NCBI RefSeq assembly: GCF_004745955.1
Contig: NZ_SRLD01000027.1
Location: 1 to 64,000 of the forward strand
DNA length: 64,000 bases
Source of the DNA: Hymenobacter elongatus
GTDB lineage: Bacteria > Bacteroidota > Bacteroidia > Cytophagales > Hymenobacteraceae
Reading direction: 5' to 3'
Shown: piece by piece, positions 7,570 to 16,818 of the stretch
Position numbering within the stretch: the first letter of the stretch is position 1
How the letters are laid out: every line of letters begins with the position of its first letter
Position numbers and translations under genes: made by a program
The notes under the pieces: model-generated
Told to the model about the DNA's origin: nothing
The model's database searches: none
What the model saw: the letters and a program-made list of their open reading frames with translations, nothing else

Positions 7570-8457
7570 CTAGCGCGGCCGGTTGCGGTCCATTTTAATG
7601 AGGGCGTTCCGGCTAAGGGTCGAGGCGAACACTGCTTCAGCGGCCTGGTGGGCCGGACCTGCTTGCGAAGCCTCCATGAACAGGCGGTCACCCTGCTCCC
7701 GTAGCTGCATGGCCTTAATCATGTTGTCGTTGGAGGAATTGAGCGCAGCTATCCGCTCCCCCTCCGTCATCGCATAGCGGCCCGGGTTTTTGAGAGTGGC
7801 CTGCATTTCCACGCTTTGCGCGGTCATTTCGTCGGCAATCTTGTAGTAGTTTACGGCCATCGCCAGCTTGCGCTTGGCCATCATCTCTTCTGCCGCAAAC
7901 AGCGAAACCGTCGACTCCTCGCGCTTGGCTTGGTACTGGTCGCTGGTCAGGTTGCCGTTGGGGTCGGTCGAACTGGCCCCGAAACGCGAGAACACGTCAT
8001 ACATGGTATTGACGTCCTGCGCGGGGTTGGTCAGCTGCAGGGCCTGCCGCAGGCGTTGGGCCTTGGCATAAACCGGCATCATCTGGTTGGTTTGGCTCCG
8101 GCCGGACATGGAGAGGGCCCGCGCAAATAACTCCTGTGGGTTGGACAGGCGCAAATCCTGAATGCTTTGCACCTTCCTCAAATCTGCCTGCACTTGCTTT
8201 TGCAGGTCCAGTCCCTCCTGCGTCAGGCTGCGAACCTCGCTGGTAATGTCTTTCGTGACGCCGGCAATCTGGCGGGCATCCTTCACGACCTGGTAGTTCT
8301 GGACCGTGGTGGACCACTGCTGCAGGCGCTTGGCAAACTCGCCAATCTGAACCCCCATATGCAGTGGGTCATTAACCACCATCTGTGCCGAGGCTTTACC
8401 GGCTGGGGCAAGGAGCAACGCGACGGCCACCAGGGCCGGAAAAAGAGTCTTTTTCAT
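7570..8457 (-). CDS. VirB5/TrbJ-like conjugal transfer protein
   Basis: A 295-residue exported protein. The signal peptide MKKTLFPALVAVALLLAPAG ends with ASAQ. The mature part is long, polar and alpha-helical, starting NDPLHMGVQIGEFAKRLQQW and continuing with VQNYQVVKDARQIAG. This is the layout of VirB5/TrbJ minor-pilin proteins, which place a helical bundle at the pilus tip or in the periplasm. The position between TraM and TraO fits the TraI/TrbJ slot of Bacteroidota transfer operons. The exact family name is less certain than the role. Its stop lies 20 bp from the TraO start. Confidence 0.7.
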   Translation of the reverse strand: MKKTLFPALVAVALLLAPAGKASAQMVVNDPLHMGVQIGEFAKRLQQWSTTVQNYQVVKDARQIAGVTKDITSEVRSLTQEGLDLQKQVQADLRKVQSIQDLRLSNPQELFARALSMSGRSQTNQMMPVYAKAQRLRQALQLTNPAQDVNTMYDVFSRFGASSTDPNGNLTSDQYQAKREESTVSLFAAEEMMAKRKLAMAVNYYKIADEMTAQSVEMQATLKNPGRYAMTEGERIAALNSSNDNMIKAMQLREQGDRLFMEASQAGPAHQAAEAVFASTLSRNALIKMDRNRPR

Positions 8458-8484
8458 TGTCTTAGAGTTGGAGAAAGGAAAGGA

Positions 8485-9900
8485 TTAGCGTCCTGACGCC
8501 GTGGCCGGCCCCATCTGGCCGGCGGCCGGCGTGGTAATCAGAATGGGGTAGCCATCGGGCAGCAGCACGTCCCGGAGCTTAGTGCGGCTTTTCGGGCGGC
8601 TGAGCACGCCCATGGCCACGCGCCCGCCCACGCCGACGACCGAATTCGCGGCCGAGGCCGAGCGGTCAATGGCTGTGCTAACTTCTTGCATGGATTGCTG
8701 CTGCAAGTCCTGGCCGGTCATGCTGGCGTCCTTGGCTACTCGTTTCACCGGGTCAATCATGATGCCCGGCATGTAGTTGTAGTCGTAGATGCTGGCCGCG
8801 ACCCGCGTGGGCCCGAGGCGGTTTACTTCTAGCATGACGTTGTTAGTGCCCACGCTGGCAATGCCGGCGAAGATGGAGTTCTTGGGAAAGGTCACGCCCG
8901 ACACCACGGCATCTTCCTGCAGCCGTAGCATCACCACCGAGCCGGTGCGTACCTTTTGCTCCCCGTTAATGACGCACTTGAAAAACACGTCGGGCACCAG
9001 CTCGGCCTGGTTGCCCTGGGCCATCATCCGGGCGGAGTTACCCACCTTGACGGTGTTAAAGCCATCCATGCCCGCTGCCCCGGCGCGGTTAGCCAGGGTC
9101 TGCGCGGCAGCTTTGGGGTCGCGAAAGCGCTTGCCCGTCATGCGCTCGTAGGCGGCGCGGGTTTCGGGTGGCGAGGAGCCCAGCATGGCCAGCACGTCCG
9201 GGTCCGTTTCAAAGGGGGTGCCGTCGGTATCGGTCGCGGGCAACAGGCCGGCTCGGAGGCCCCGCGCCGCCCGGGAGCTAGCCCGGCGGGCCGTAGCGCC
9301 TACCACCTGGCCGGGGCGACGTCGGGGGACCACCAGCGTCTGAGAATGGTAAGAGCCCGTGGACGGGTCCTGAATGGTGGTTTCAATCGTGTCCACGTCA
9401 GCCGCGGCTAACCGGGCTTCCTCCTGCCGGCGACGGGTGGCCAGGGTAGCCGCCGCTGCCCGCCGCTTCCGGCGCAGGGCCTGACCCAGGGTATCGGCTA
9501 CAAAGGCTTCCACGACCTCATCGGTGTTGGGCCGGGCCGGGGCATTTTGGGCTTCTTGCTCCAACCGCCGCTGTTGCTCGATTTGCGCCGAGGGGGAAAC
9601 CGGTTCGGCCGGCGCCTGAGGCGCGGCCTTGATTTCGGGCTCGATGTTTTCCGAAGCCGCTGCTACGACTTCCTTGTGTTGATGCGCGGCTTGGGTAGCG
9701 GAGCGCAGCCAGAGATAGAGGCCCCCGCCGACCAGCACTACCAGTAGGCCGGTAAGGAGTATCCAATTATTGCGCAGCACTTCCAGCGGCTTGGCTTTCG
9801 CCTTGTCAGCCGCGGGCCGTTCCGGGCCCAACCGCTCGTGATCGTCGTGCTCAGCCGAGCCCATGGATGGGGGTTGGGTGTGTGGGTTTGCAGGTTCCAT
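8485..9900 (-). CDS. traM: Conjugative transposon protein TraM (VirB10-like)
   Basis: A 471-residue inner-membrane-anchored scaffold protein that links inner and outer membranes in the type IV secretion channel. It has a cytoplasmic N-terminus rich in charged residues, one transmembrane helix at about residues 46-65 (WILLTGLLVVLVGGGLYLWL), a long Pro/Arg/Ala-rich periplasmic linker to about residue 290, and a VirB10-like C-terminal beta domain. The domain's conserved pattern is AELVPDVFFKCVINGEQKV, TGSVVMLRLQEDAVVSG and GIASVGTNNVMLEVNRL. It lies 10 bp after TraN and 27 bp before the VirB5-like gene. Confidence 0.88.
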   Translation of the reverse strand: MEPANPHTQPPSMGSAEHDDHERLGPERPAADKAKAKPLEVLRNNWILLTGLLVVLVGGGLYLWLRSATQAAHQHKEVVAAASENIEPEIKAAPQAPAEPVSPSAQIEQQRRLEQEAQNAPARPNTDEVVEAFVADTLGQALRRKRRAAAATLATRRRQEEARLAAADVDTIETTIQDPSTGSYHSQTLVVPRRRPGQVVGATARRASSRAARGLRAGLLPATDTDGTPFETDPDVLAMLGSSPPETRAAYERMTGKRFRDPKAAAQTLANRAGAAGMDGFNTVKVGNSARMMAQGNQAELVPDVFFKCVINGEQKVRTGSVVMLRLQEDAVVSGVTFPKNSIFAGIASVGTNNVMLEVNRLGPTRVAASIYDYNYMPGIMIDPVKRVAKDASMTGQDLQQQSMQEVSTAIDRSASAANSVVGVGGRVAMGVLSRPKSRTKLRDVLLPDGYPILITTPAAGQMGPATASGR

Positions 9901-9910
9901 AAGTGCAGGG

Positions 9911-10810
9911 TTAGATAGTAGAGGCCCGATTGATGACCCGCGAAGGCACCGGCAGCACCAGCACCCGCGCCCCGTTCAGCTCGCGCAGCGTCACCTCCAG
10001 GTAGCCCCGGTCGGTCGCCGCGTAGAGCGGAATGGCATAAGTCAGGTAGCCGGTGGTACGGCCCGTAACAACTTGGTTGGCCAGGCCGCCCGAGGGAGCC
10101 AGCGGGCGGCGCGCTTCGTTCTTTTTCTTGGCCAGAAACTTCTTTTGGGCATTTTCCACTAATTGGAAGTCCGTGAAATCGACGTTGTAGTCGATGGCTG
10201 AGTGGTTGATAACTTTGAAGCGCAGGTAGGTAAAATCCTTGTCGTTGCGGACATTGGCCAGCGAGAGCACCAGGTCGTTGTCGACTACGGCCACCGCCTG
10301 GTGCTCCTCCTTAGATTTGCGGAGCTTGCCCAGCTTGCCCTCAACCGCTGCTTTCTTTTCCCGCTCCTTGTCCAGGGCCAGCTCATTTTCCGGAGCCGAG
10401 CCGGCGGCCATACCGCTGCCGCTGCTCATGCCCAGGGCCCCGTCTTTTTGAAAGTCGTAGAGCTGCAGCACGGGCCGGTTCACGTACACGAGCCTGCCCA
10501 TCCAGTACTTGCTCCCAAAGCGGATAAGCAGGGGCGTGGGCGGCGCGGATTTGCGGCGGGCCCGTACAAACACGGCATTGGCCTCAATCTTAACCAGGTA
10601 ATTATTGGCCATGCCCACGTCGACCAGCGACACGGGGCCGCTAAAAACCAGGTAGGTGGTCGAGCTATCCGATACGGCCACGTCCAGCAGCGTCGGTGCG
10701 GCGTGCACCGCCGAGGAGGCCGGCCGCAGCAGGGCCGACGTGGGTTGGGCTGATGTGGCCGAAGCCAGCAGCACATGCATGCCCAGGGCCAGCAGAAGTT
10801 TAGACAACAT
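9911..10810 (-). CDS. traN: Conjugative transposon protein TraN (VirB9-like, DUF4138)
   Basis: A 299-residue exported component of the outer-membrane core complex. The signal peptide MLSKLLLALGMHVLLASATS is followed by SAQP. The VirB9-like part has STTYLVFSGPVSLVDVGMAN and NNYLVKIEANAVFVRARRK, then a second beta domain with DFTYLRFKVINHSAIDYNVD and DFQLVENAQKKFLAKKKNEA, the DUF4138 hallmark. It partners with TraM and TraK in the core complex. Spacing of 27 bp from TraK and 10 bp to TraM shows one operon. Confidence 0.88.
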   Translation of the reverse strand: MLSKLLLALGMHVLLASATSAQPTSALLRPASSAVHAAPTLLDVAVSDSSTTYLVFSGPVSLVDVGMANNYLVKIEANAVFVRARRKSAPPTPLLIRFGSKYWMGRLVYVNRPVLQLYDFQKDGALGMSSGSGMAAGSAPENELALDKEREKKAAVEGKLGKLRKSKEEHQAVAVVDNDLVLSLANVRNDKDFTYLRFKVINHSAIDYNVDFTDFQLVENAQKKFLAKKKNEARRPLAPSGGLANQVVTGRTTGYLTYAIPLYAATDRGYLEVTLRELNGARVLVLPVPSRVINRASTI

Positions 10811-10837
10811 AGAAATACGCTTAAGGAAGGAAGAAAC

Positions 10838-11602
10838 TTATTTGCCCGGAGCAGCCGGCAGGGCTTGGCCCGGGGCCGGTTGGGAGGCTGGTGTGTTGTC
10901 AGCCTCGGGAGCCATTGCCCCCGCGTTGCGCTGCGCTTCCAACAGGGCCCGCTGCCGGTCGGCTTCCTGCTCTTTCAGGGCTTGCAGCTCCTCCCGCGAT
11001 ACCTGCGGGTTGTAGGGGATGTAGTCAAAATTGGTAATCAGCATGCCGTAGGGGTTGGCATCCGAGCGGTTGGTTTCGGCCAGATTAAACCTGGCGGCCA
11101 GCGGCAGGGGCTCCTTTTGCTCGCCCCCAATGAAAATGCGCTGCTTGATGTACACTCGGCCCGACCAGGGCCGGTGGTTCAGGTCAATGCTCACACTGTC
11201 CACCGTCACGACGTTGCGGGCGGCGTAGCGCTCGTAGTTCTGCAGCACCTGACCCCGCGTGAACCCGTCGTAGATGCGCCGGCCGCCGCGTCCTTCGATG
11301 AGCGGCAGGGCTGCATCCAGGTTGGTTTTGTAGGTGTATTGGTCGTGCCCAAACATGGTCAGCATGAAGTTGCGCACCAGGTTCCGGGCCTCGTAGGCCG
11401 TATGCGTTTCGGTGGTGGGCGCAGAGAGTGCGGCCACGGAGCCAGTCTGGCCCACCACGTACACGCGCCGGCCGCTGTTTTCATAGGCCCGGTACACGAG
11501 GAAGCCCGCCGCCAGGGACACGAGGAGCAGGGCTAAAACACTCCCCATGGCTAAGTTGCGCATGGTGGAGAAAGAAGTGCTTAGGTTTTTGGCAGAATCC
11601 AT
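10838..11602 (-). CDS. traK: Conjugative transposon protein TraK (VirB8-like)
   Basis: A 254-residue bitopic inner-membrane protein. One transmembrane helix lies at about residues 18-37 (AMGSVLALLLVSLAAGFLVY). The periplasmic domain begins with the family pattern AYEARNLVRNFMLTMFGHDQ and continues with YERYAARNVVTVDSVSIDLN and IKQRIFIGG. VirB8-like proteins nucleate assembly of the channel. The last 55 residues are a Gln/Pro/Ala-rich tail of low complexity. It lies between the lipoprotein gene and TraN. Confidence 0.88.
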   Translation of the reverse strand: MDSAKNLSTSFSTMRNLAMGSVLALLLVSLAAGFLVYRAYENSGRRVYVVGQTGSVAALSAPTTETHTAYEARNLVRNFMLTMFGHDQYTYKTNLDAALPLIEGRGGRRIYDGFTRGQVLQNYERYAARNVVTVDSVSIDLNHRPWSGRVYIKQRIFIGGEQKEPLPLAARFNLAETNRSDANPYGMLITNFDYIPYNPQVSREELQALKEQEADRQRALLEAQRNAGAMAPEADNTPASQPAPGQALPAAPGK

Positions 11603-11665
11603 TGGAAATGCTTTTAAGTCAACAAGAGGTAGTTTAGGAGGATGGGATTTTCTTCCCCACTGCCC

Positions 11666-12295
11666 CTAGTTGGCCAGAGGCAAAGAGATTTGCAGACCCC
11701 GGTAGGGGTAGGTTAGTAAGCCGGTTCCCTGGCCCCCATCAGGGCTTGCATAGGCATAGAGCACCCCCTGAACCTTGACGGGCTGCGCGGGACGCATCGG
11801 CACCACTTTCCCGCCCCGGTCTATCTCGCTGATGAAAAAGCCGCGCAGGGAATCCTTAGCCGTGGGCATTTGTAGCTTGCCCACGCCGGGCTTGCTCTTG
11901 CCAAAGCCCATAGGTTTCCAGCGTAGCACCGCTTCAAAGGGAATCCGGTAGCCCGGTCCTACTTTGGGGTAGTCCGGCTTGGAGGAGCGCAGCCCGGCTG
12001 GCAGCGCCAGGATAGCCGCGACCGGTGTTTGATTGGTGACCGAAACCAGTTCTAAGTACCCTTCTTCCGGCAGCATTTGGGCTACCCCCGGTTGCACATT
12101 TACCGCCGACGCCGGCAGCGCAGCGGGCAGCGTGGTTGCCGCTTTCCAGGCGTTTGCTTTGGCTTGTTCAGCGGGACTCTCGGCACTGGTTTGTAGTGCA
12201 CCGACAATTTGAGCAGCTGCCTTATCCTCCTTGGATTGGCAGGAAGCAGTCAGGCCCAGGGCCAGCAAGGCGAGGTAGCGCGTTGAGTAGTTCAT
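11666..12295 (-). CDS. Lipoprotein of the transfer operon (possible VirB7 analogue)
   Basis: A 209-residue lipoprotein. MNYSTRYLALLALGLTASC is a short lipoprotein signal with lipobox LTASC. The mature protein begins with a charged helix (KEDKAAAQIVGALQT) and then a beta-rich domain with YLELVSVTNQTPVAAILALP and FEAVLRWKPMGFG. The family is not recognised. Its place between TraJ (VirB6) and TraK (VirB8) is the position where type IV systems often encode VirB7, the lipoprotein that stabilises VirB9, but it is far longer than a classical VirB7. The functional analogy is inference. Confidence 0.65.
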   Translation of the reverse strand: MNYSTRYLALLALGLTASCQSKEDKAAAQIVGALQTSAESPAEQAKANAWKAATTLPAALPASAVNVQPGVAQMLPEEGYLELVSVTNQTPVAAILALPAGLRSSKPDYPKVGPGYRIPFEAVLRWKPMGFGKSKPGVGKLQMPTAKDSLRGFFISEIDRGGKVVPMRPAQPVKVQGVLYAYASPDGGQGTGLLTYPYRGLQISLPLAN

Positions 12296-12314
12296 AGGAA
12301 AGGAGAAGGAATAG

Positions 12315-13436
12315 TTAAGCCGTCCACAGCCCGGAGGGCCGTTGCCGGTAAGAAGGATTTAGGGCGTCCGACATGGTGATAGAGGGCAGGCCCGCCGATG
12401 CTGAGCTGCCCCCACTTGGAGCCGGTCCGGCACCGCCTGAGCTGCTGCCGCCACTATCGCCACCTCCACCCCCAGAGCTACTACCCGAGTTGCCACCACC
12501 GCTGCCCATAGCGCGGCCAATGGCCCCGGAAACGCCGTGTCCGCCCCCGGCCATGCCTGCCGAAACGCCAGCACCCGCCGCCGCGGCAGAAGTGGCCATG
12601 CCCACCACGGAGCCCACGAACCCCTGTGCGGCAGAGGAGCCAATAAAGAGGCTCGTCAGGTAGGGCACCATGAGGTAGAGCATGATGAAGGCCACCGATA
12701 CAATCAGCTGGCGGGTATCCGACTCGGCGGCTACCGGGCCGGAGAACACCCCGCCGAAAGTGGAGTTGGAAGCCGTGTAGAAGGTGTAGAGCAGGTCCAG
12801 GAGGGCGAACGAGAGACCCCAGAGCTGTACCGCGATGAAGTTTTGCAGCCACTTTATCGCAAGCTGACCGAAGGCCGGTACCACCGACAGGCACAAGGAG
12901 ATGGGGCCGCAGACAAACAGAAACCCGAGAATGAATTGTTGGATGAACTGCATGATTTGCCGAATCAGCAGGACCACCTCCCCGGTGATGAGTTGCAGCA
13001 GGATATTGGTCAGGCTGAACGAGGTGATGGTTTTGAGCAGGTTCGTGATTTCCTGCACCCCTTGCTCGACCACCGTTTTCTGCGACAGCGTTTCCGAGGT
13101 GCTAATGGTCGCACCCAGCGCCGAGGCGGCCGTGGAGCCGTCGGGGGTGGCGAACATTCGGGTAAACCCCGCAATGCCCGTGCTGAGCGTGTCAATCAGC
13201 TCCTTGTAGAAAAAAAGGAGGAAGAATATCCACACGGCCTTCAGAATTGGCCCCCAGTCCATGGCCAGCCCGTGGCCCGAGATAAAGCCCCGCCCGATGG
13301 TGTAGAGCAAGGCAATGAGCATGAAGGTGGGCGTGATGTAGCGGCAGGCGCGCAGCACGATTTGCAGGGTCTGGTCACAGGCGCTCAGAAACCCCGGGTC
13401 GGCCCCGTAGGCGACCATTAGATAGCAGCCGCTCAT
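12315..13436 (-). CDS. traJ: Conjugative transposon protein TraJ (VirB6-like)
   Basis: A 373-residue polytopic inner-membrane protein with several hydrophobic segments, for example FMLIALLYTIGRGF (about 38-52), WIFFLLFFYKELI, ILGFLFVCGPISLCLSVVPA and VSVAFIMLYLMVPYLTSLFI. The final 90 residues are an unusual Gly/Ser-rich low-complexity tail, probably cytoplasmic or periplasmic. VirB6-type proteins form part of the inner-membrane DNA path. The start ATG overlaps the TraG stop by 4 bp (ATGA), indicating translational coupling. Confidence 0.87.
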   Translation of the reverse strand: MSGCYLMVAYGADPGFLSACDQTLQIVLRACRYITPTFMLIALLYTIGRGFISGHGLAMDWGPILKAVWIFFLLFFYKELIDTLSTGIAGFTRMFATPDGSTAASALGATISTSETLSQKTVVEQGVQEITNLLKTITSFSLTNILLQLITGEVVLLIRQIMQFIQQFILGFLFVCGPISLCLSVVPAFGQLAIKWLQNFIAVQLWGLSFALLDLLYTFYTASNSTFGGVFSGPVAAESDTRQLIVSVAFIMLYLMVPYLTSLFIGSSAAQGFVGSVVGMATSAAAAGAGVSAGMAGGGHGVSGAIGRAMGSGGGNSGSSSGGGGGDSGGSSSGGAGPAPSGGSSASAGLPSITMSDALNPSYRQRPSGLWTA

Positions 13437-16048
13437 TTGACCAGAACGCCCGTGCGGGCTTGTTTATCTTCAACAAACTGGTCGACCGCGTAGTCCAGGC
13501 GTTGAACCTTCACCTCTTCATAAACCGTGTTGCCCGCCTCGTCCAGCCTTAAGCGGCCGGCTTTGTCCAGCACGGGCTTGCGGTTGGTCTGCTGGTAGAA
13601 CTTCACCAGCTTGTTGAGGTAGTTGCGCTCGACCGGCTTTGACGTGAGAATGGCATCCAGTTGCGGGGAAGCTTCCACCCCGAAGATTTTACCTTTCGCG
13701 CCCTGCTTGATGAAGATTTCGCGCAGCGCGTCCGTCGAACGAACCGACTTAATCAGGTCCATCTCGTGCCCGGTCAGACCGAGCGGGGGTTGCAGCTGCG
13801 CGAGCGAATCCGGGTTGATGTGCCGCAGGATAATTTTGGTGGCCGAGTTGTTGATGATGGCCGGGCCAATCTTGCTGCTCGTGATTTCGGTAATGCCCTG
13901 CGTGATGATGGTCACCGAGCCATTGGTTTTGCGGATGGTGCGGTACATCGACTCGATGAACTCCGAGAGCACCCCGCTCAGCATCGTCCATGCCTCATCT
14001 AGGGCGATGTACTTAGTCGCATCCGGAAACTTGCGGAATAGGTCCAGGCTCAACTCAGTGATGAGCATCGCCACCACGGGGTAGAGGTCGGGGTCGGCCT
14101 GCACCTTGGCCAGGTCAAAGCAGATAAGGCGGTACTCCGACAAATCCACGTCGCGCTGTGCGTTCAGGACCTTCTCGTAGCGGCCCCCGGTCACGTACTG
14201 GCCCAGCACCAGGAAGAACTGGTGCATGTCGATGTACTTAAGGTTCTTCTGGTACTGGCGGCGCGCTCCATCCAGCGGGTCGGCTTCCAGGCCTTCGCCG
14301 GGTACCCCCACGGGCTTCTGCATTTCCTGGTCGTACTGTTCCACGAAGCGGTAGAAGCTCTCCATGCCGGGAAACTCCTCGTCCTTCTGGCCCAGCCGGT
14401 CACTTTCGTTCAGGCAGGCGTAGTACTCAATCAGAAAGCGGCTCAGAATGGTCCGTTCCGATTTGTCAAGGCCCGTATCCTTGCCGCCCTTCCAGAGCGC
14501 GGCCAGCAGCGCCAAGTGGAAGTTGGTTTTCTCATCGTTGTAGAGCCACTTGCCCGCCGCGTCACGCGGTACGATAAAGGGGTTAAATTCAATCGGCTGG
14601 GCGGGGTCGTACTCGAAGTAGGTGTTGTCGAAGTCCTCGCCGTTGAGCGACTGCAGCACGTTGCGGTAGGTGCCGCCCACGTCCATGATGATTTGCCGCG
14701 CCCCTTTCTCAAAGCGCTGCACAATCAGGTTGCCGAAGGTGTAGCTCTTTCCCGAGCCGGAGGGCCCGATGACAATGGCGTTCTGGTTGTCCAGCGCGGT
14801 ATTGAACAGGTTTACCTGCACCAGATTCCGGAACCGGTCCGTCAGGTACTCCCCCACCGGGTCGGTCTTGTAGGTGGCCGTCCAGTGGGTGTAGCACGCG
14901 CCCCGGTCAGAGGAGCAGGTCAGCCAGCGGTCCGGCACCTGGAAGGCGTTACCCGGCAGCAGGCCGAAAAATACCGGCAGGGCTAGGTAGCTTTCCACCA
15001 CGCTTTCGGTGCCGAACATGTACCGGAACGCGGCCGTGGCCTTTTCGACGTTTTCGCGTCGGCTGTTGTCGTTGGTATCCCACAGCAGCAGCGAGAGGTG
15101 CAGGCCCACAATCTGCTTGTTCTCTGCCCGCACCTCGGCGGTGAACTCCTCGACTTCGGCCGCCCGCAGCGCATTGTCCTGCGTGGAGAGAAACGAGAGC
15201 GAGGCATTCAGCTTGCGGTCGGTATCCAGGCTGCTCAACTCGGTGCGGGTGTCCTGAATCAGTAGTGCCTGCGTCAGGACGTGGGGGCACTGCAGGACGT
15301 GGGTTAGCGGGTAGAGCATGGGGGCGGTAACCCCGTAGCTGTTCTTTACCGCCGCGTGGGCCTCGCTGCCCTGGCCTACCATCGAGAGGATGTTGACCTT
15401 GTGCTCCCCGACGCTGAGCGTGCCCAGGTCGTTGCCGATTTCCCGCTCCTGCCGGGTGGGCTGCCCGTCGAAGTTCAGGTTGAAGTACTGCAGGTACAAC
15501 TGGTGAATATCGCGACTGCTCATCCGCTCAAATGCCACGCCGCCCAGGTTTTTGATGCCTTGGGTAAATTCCACGGCGCTGGCTTCGGCCACCTCAAGAA
15601 TGTGTACGAGCTGCGCGAAGGGATTCTTGACAAGGGCTTCTCCGGCCCGGGCGACAAGGGCATTCACAGCATTGGTCCGGGTAGTCTTCCCATCGACCGG
15701 CGCGAAGGAGAGGAACAGGTAGGACTTTTGGAACAGCACCAGCCGCTCAAAAAAGTGCTTGTTCATCTTGCCCTCGAAGTAGGTCTGCTGCGTCTTGTCC
15801 TCGCGGTAGGGCCGGTCGTAGTAGATATCCGTTTTCTGCACGATGGTGCCCAAGGGGAGCGGGCGCAGCACGCCTACGAGCGCCGTCTGAAACGCGTCGT
15901 AGTCTTCGACCGTCCAGCTTTCCATTTCGGCCGGCTCCAGCACGAAGCCCACGGCGACGCGGCCATCCTTGAAGACCACCTTGTTTTCTTCAAAGGAATG
16001 CACCGGCATCACCGCGTTAAACGCGGTTGTCCTTGGGGTTTTTGCCAT
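13433..16048 (-). CDS. traG: TraG family conjugation ATPase (VirB4-like)
   Basis: An 871-residue cytoplasmic or membrane-associated ATPase that powers substrate transfer and pilus assembly. Walker A is GPSGSGKS at 428-435 and Walker B is YIALDEAW at about 680-687. A later RHINPDSLAQLQPPLGLTGH stretch and a TIRKTNGSVTIITQGITEI motif match VirB4/TraG proteins of Bacteroidota elements. Length equals the family norm. It overlaps the TraF-like gene by 32 bp at its start and TraJ by 4 bp at its end. Confidence 0.93.
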   Translation of the reverse strand: MAKTPRTTAFNAVMPVHSFEENKVVFKDGRVAVGFVLEPAEMESWTVEDYDAFQTALVGVLRPLPLGTIVQKTDIYYDRPYREDKTQQTYFEGKMNKHFFERLVLFQKSYLFLSFAPVDGKTTRTNAVNALVARAGEALVKNPFAQLVHILEVAEASAVEFTQGIKNLGGVAFERMSSRDIHQLYLQYFNLNFDGQPTRQEREIGNDLGTLSVGEHKVNILSMVGQGSEAHAAVKNSYGVTAPMLYPLTHVLQCPHVLTQALLIQDTRTELSSLDTDRKLNASLSFLSTQDNALRAAEVEEFTAEVRAENKQIVGLHLSLLLWDTNDNSRRENVEKATAAFRYMFGTESVVESYLALPVFFGLLPGNAFQVPDRWLTCSSDRGACYTHWTATYKTDPVGEYLTDRFRNLVQVNLFNTALDNQNAIVIGPSGSGKSYTFGNLIVQRFEKGARQIIMDVGGTYRNVLQSLNGEDFDNTYFEYDPAQPIEFNPFIVPRDAAGKWLYNDEKTNFHLALLAALWKGGKDTGLDKSERTILSRFLIEYYACLNESDRLGQKDEEFPGMESFYRFVEQYDQEMQKPVGVPGEGLEADPLDGARRQYQKNLKYIDMHQFFLVLGQYVTGGRYEKVLNAQRDVDLSEYRLICFDLAKVQADPDLYPVVAMLITELSLDLFRKFPDATKYIALDEAWTMLSGVLSEFIESMYRTIRKTNGSVTIITQGITEITSSKIGPAIINNSATKIILRHINPDSLAQLQPPLGLTGHEMDLIKSVRSTDALREIFIKQGAKGKIFGVEASPQLDAILTSKPVERNYLNKLVKFYQQTNRKPVLDKAGRLRLDEAGNTVYEEVKVQRLDYAVDQFVEDKQARTGVLVK

Positions 16049-16343
16049 GAGCGGGATTGGGGATTGGCCCCACCGCTAAGCGGCGGGGCTGAATGAAGGT
16101 GTAGGAGAGCCATCCCATCAGGAAGCCGGGGGCTTGCGTCCGGGTGAGGTAGCGCAAACCCATGATGAGTCCGATTTCCGATAGGATGACCACCAGGTAG
16201 ACCAAGCGCGGAATCTTGACCGCCATGCCCAGGAAGCCGAGTAGCAGCACGGAGCCGATGAACAAGCCCACCAGCAGGCCCAGGTCCTGCAGGTTCATGC
16301 CCAGAACCTGGGCGGGCCGCTCGATGGATTTATAGGAGCGCAT
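16017..16343 (-). CDS. traF: Conjugative transposon TraF-like protein (DUF4133, VirB3-like)
   Basis: A 108-residue membrane protein. It begins MRSYKSIERPAQVLGMNLQD and has two adjacent hydrophobic helices (LLVGLFIGSVLLLGFLGMAV, then RLVYLVVILSEIGLIMGL). This matches DUF4133/VirB3-like proteins, which act with VirB4. The R-P-x-x-x-x-G-M-N-x-Q-D motif is characteristic. Its 3' end overlaps the TraG start by 32 bp, and it starts 9 bp after the TraE-like stop. Confidence 0.87.
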   Translation of the reverse strand: MRSYKSIERPAQVLGMNLQDLGLLVGLFIGSVLLLGFLGMAVKIPRLVYLVVILSEIGLIMGLRYLTRTQAPGFLMGWLSYTFIQPRRLAVGPIPNPAHGKNPKDNRV

Positions 16344-16352
16344 GGCAGCCGC

Positions 16353-16766
16353 TTAGTTGGTTAGCCCGCCACCCTCACTGCCCCCGACGGCACTCACCAG
16401 GTCGTCTTTAAAGAGTTGGAAGCCGAACCAGAGCAGCACTCCGCCCACGAGCCAGCCCAGGGAGCCCAGCGCGTCGGGTGAGCCCTGGATAAACTTCATC
16501 ACCACCCGAATCAGGCCGATAATGAGGATAATGGCGAAAATGACCTGCACGATGCCAATCACCTTTTCCTTGACCTGCGTGAGCGCCGCTTCGGCACTTT
16601 GGGCCCGCGCCGCGCCAGTGGTGAGGGCCAGCACCGTCAGCAGCGCATAGCCGCGCTGCTCCAATTTGGAAGGTTGGTAGGCTTGGCCGGCGGCCAACAG
16701 ATTCAGGCCATGGGCTGCCACAGTAGTGGTGCCGCGTTGCAGATGGGTGAACAGGGAAATTTGCAT
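16353..16766 (-). CDS. traE: Conjugative transposon TraE-like protein (DUF4134, VirB2-like pilin)
   Basis: A 137-residue small membrane protein. A hydrophobic leader with a processing-like site (ALTTGAARAQ, about residue 55) is followed by two hydrophobic helices, IGIVQVIFAIILIIGLIRVV and LGWLVGGVLLWFGFQLF. This is the DUF4134/VirB2 pattern of the putative pilin subunit. The N-terminus of about 37 residues before the leader is longer than usual, so an internal start is possible. It begins the core tra gene series. Confidence 0.82.
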   Translation of the reverse strand: MQISLFTHLQRGTTTVAAHGLNLLAAGQAYQPSKLEQRGYALLTVLALTTGAARAQSAEAALTQVKEKVIGIVQVIFAIILIIGLIRVVMKFIQGSPDALGSLGWLVGGVLLWFGFQLFKDDLVSAVGGSEGGGLTN

Positions 16767-16818
16767 GGAAAAAGAAGTGGGTGAATGGATTTAAAGGGTG
16801 AATGAGAAGGCCCGGTCC

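Noticed and set aside
12537..13421. 294-codon plus-strand frame opposite traJ
   Set aside because: Antisense to a multi-helix membrane protein; highly charged shadow sequence without domains.
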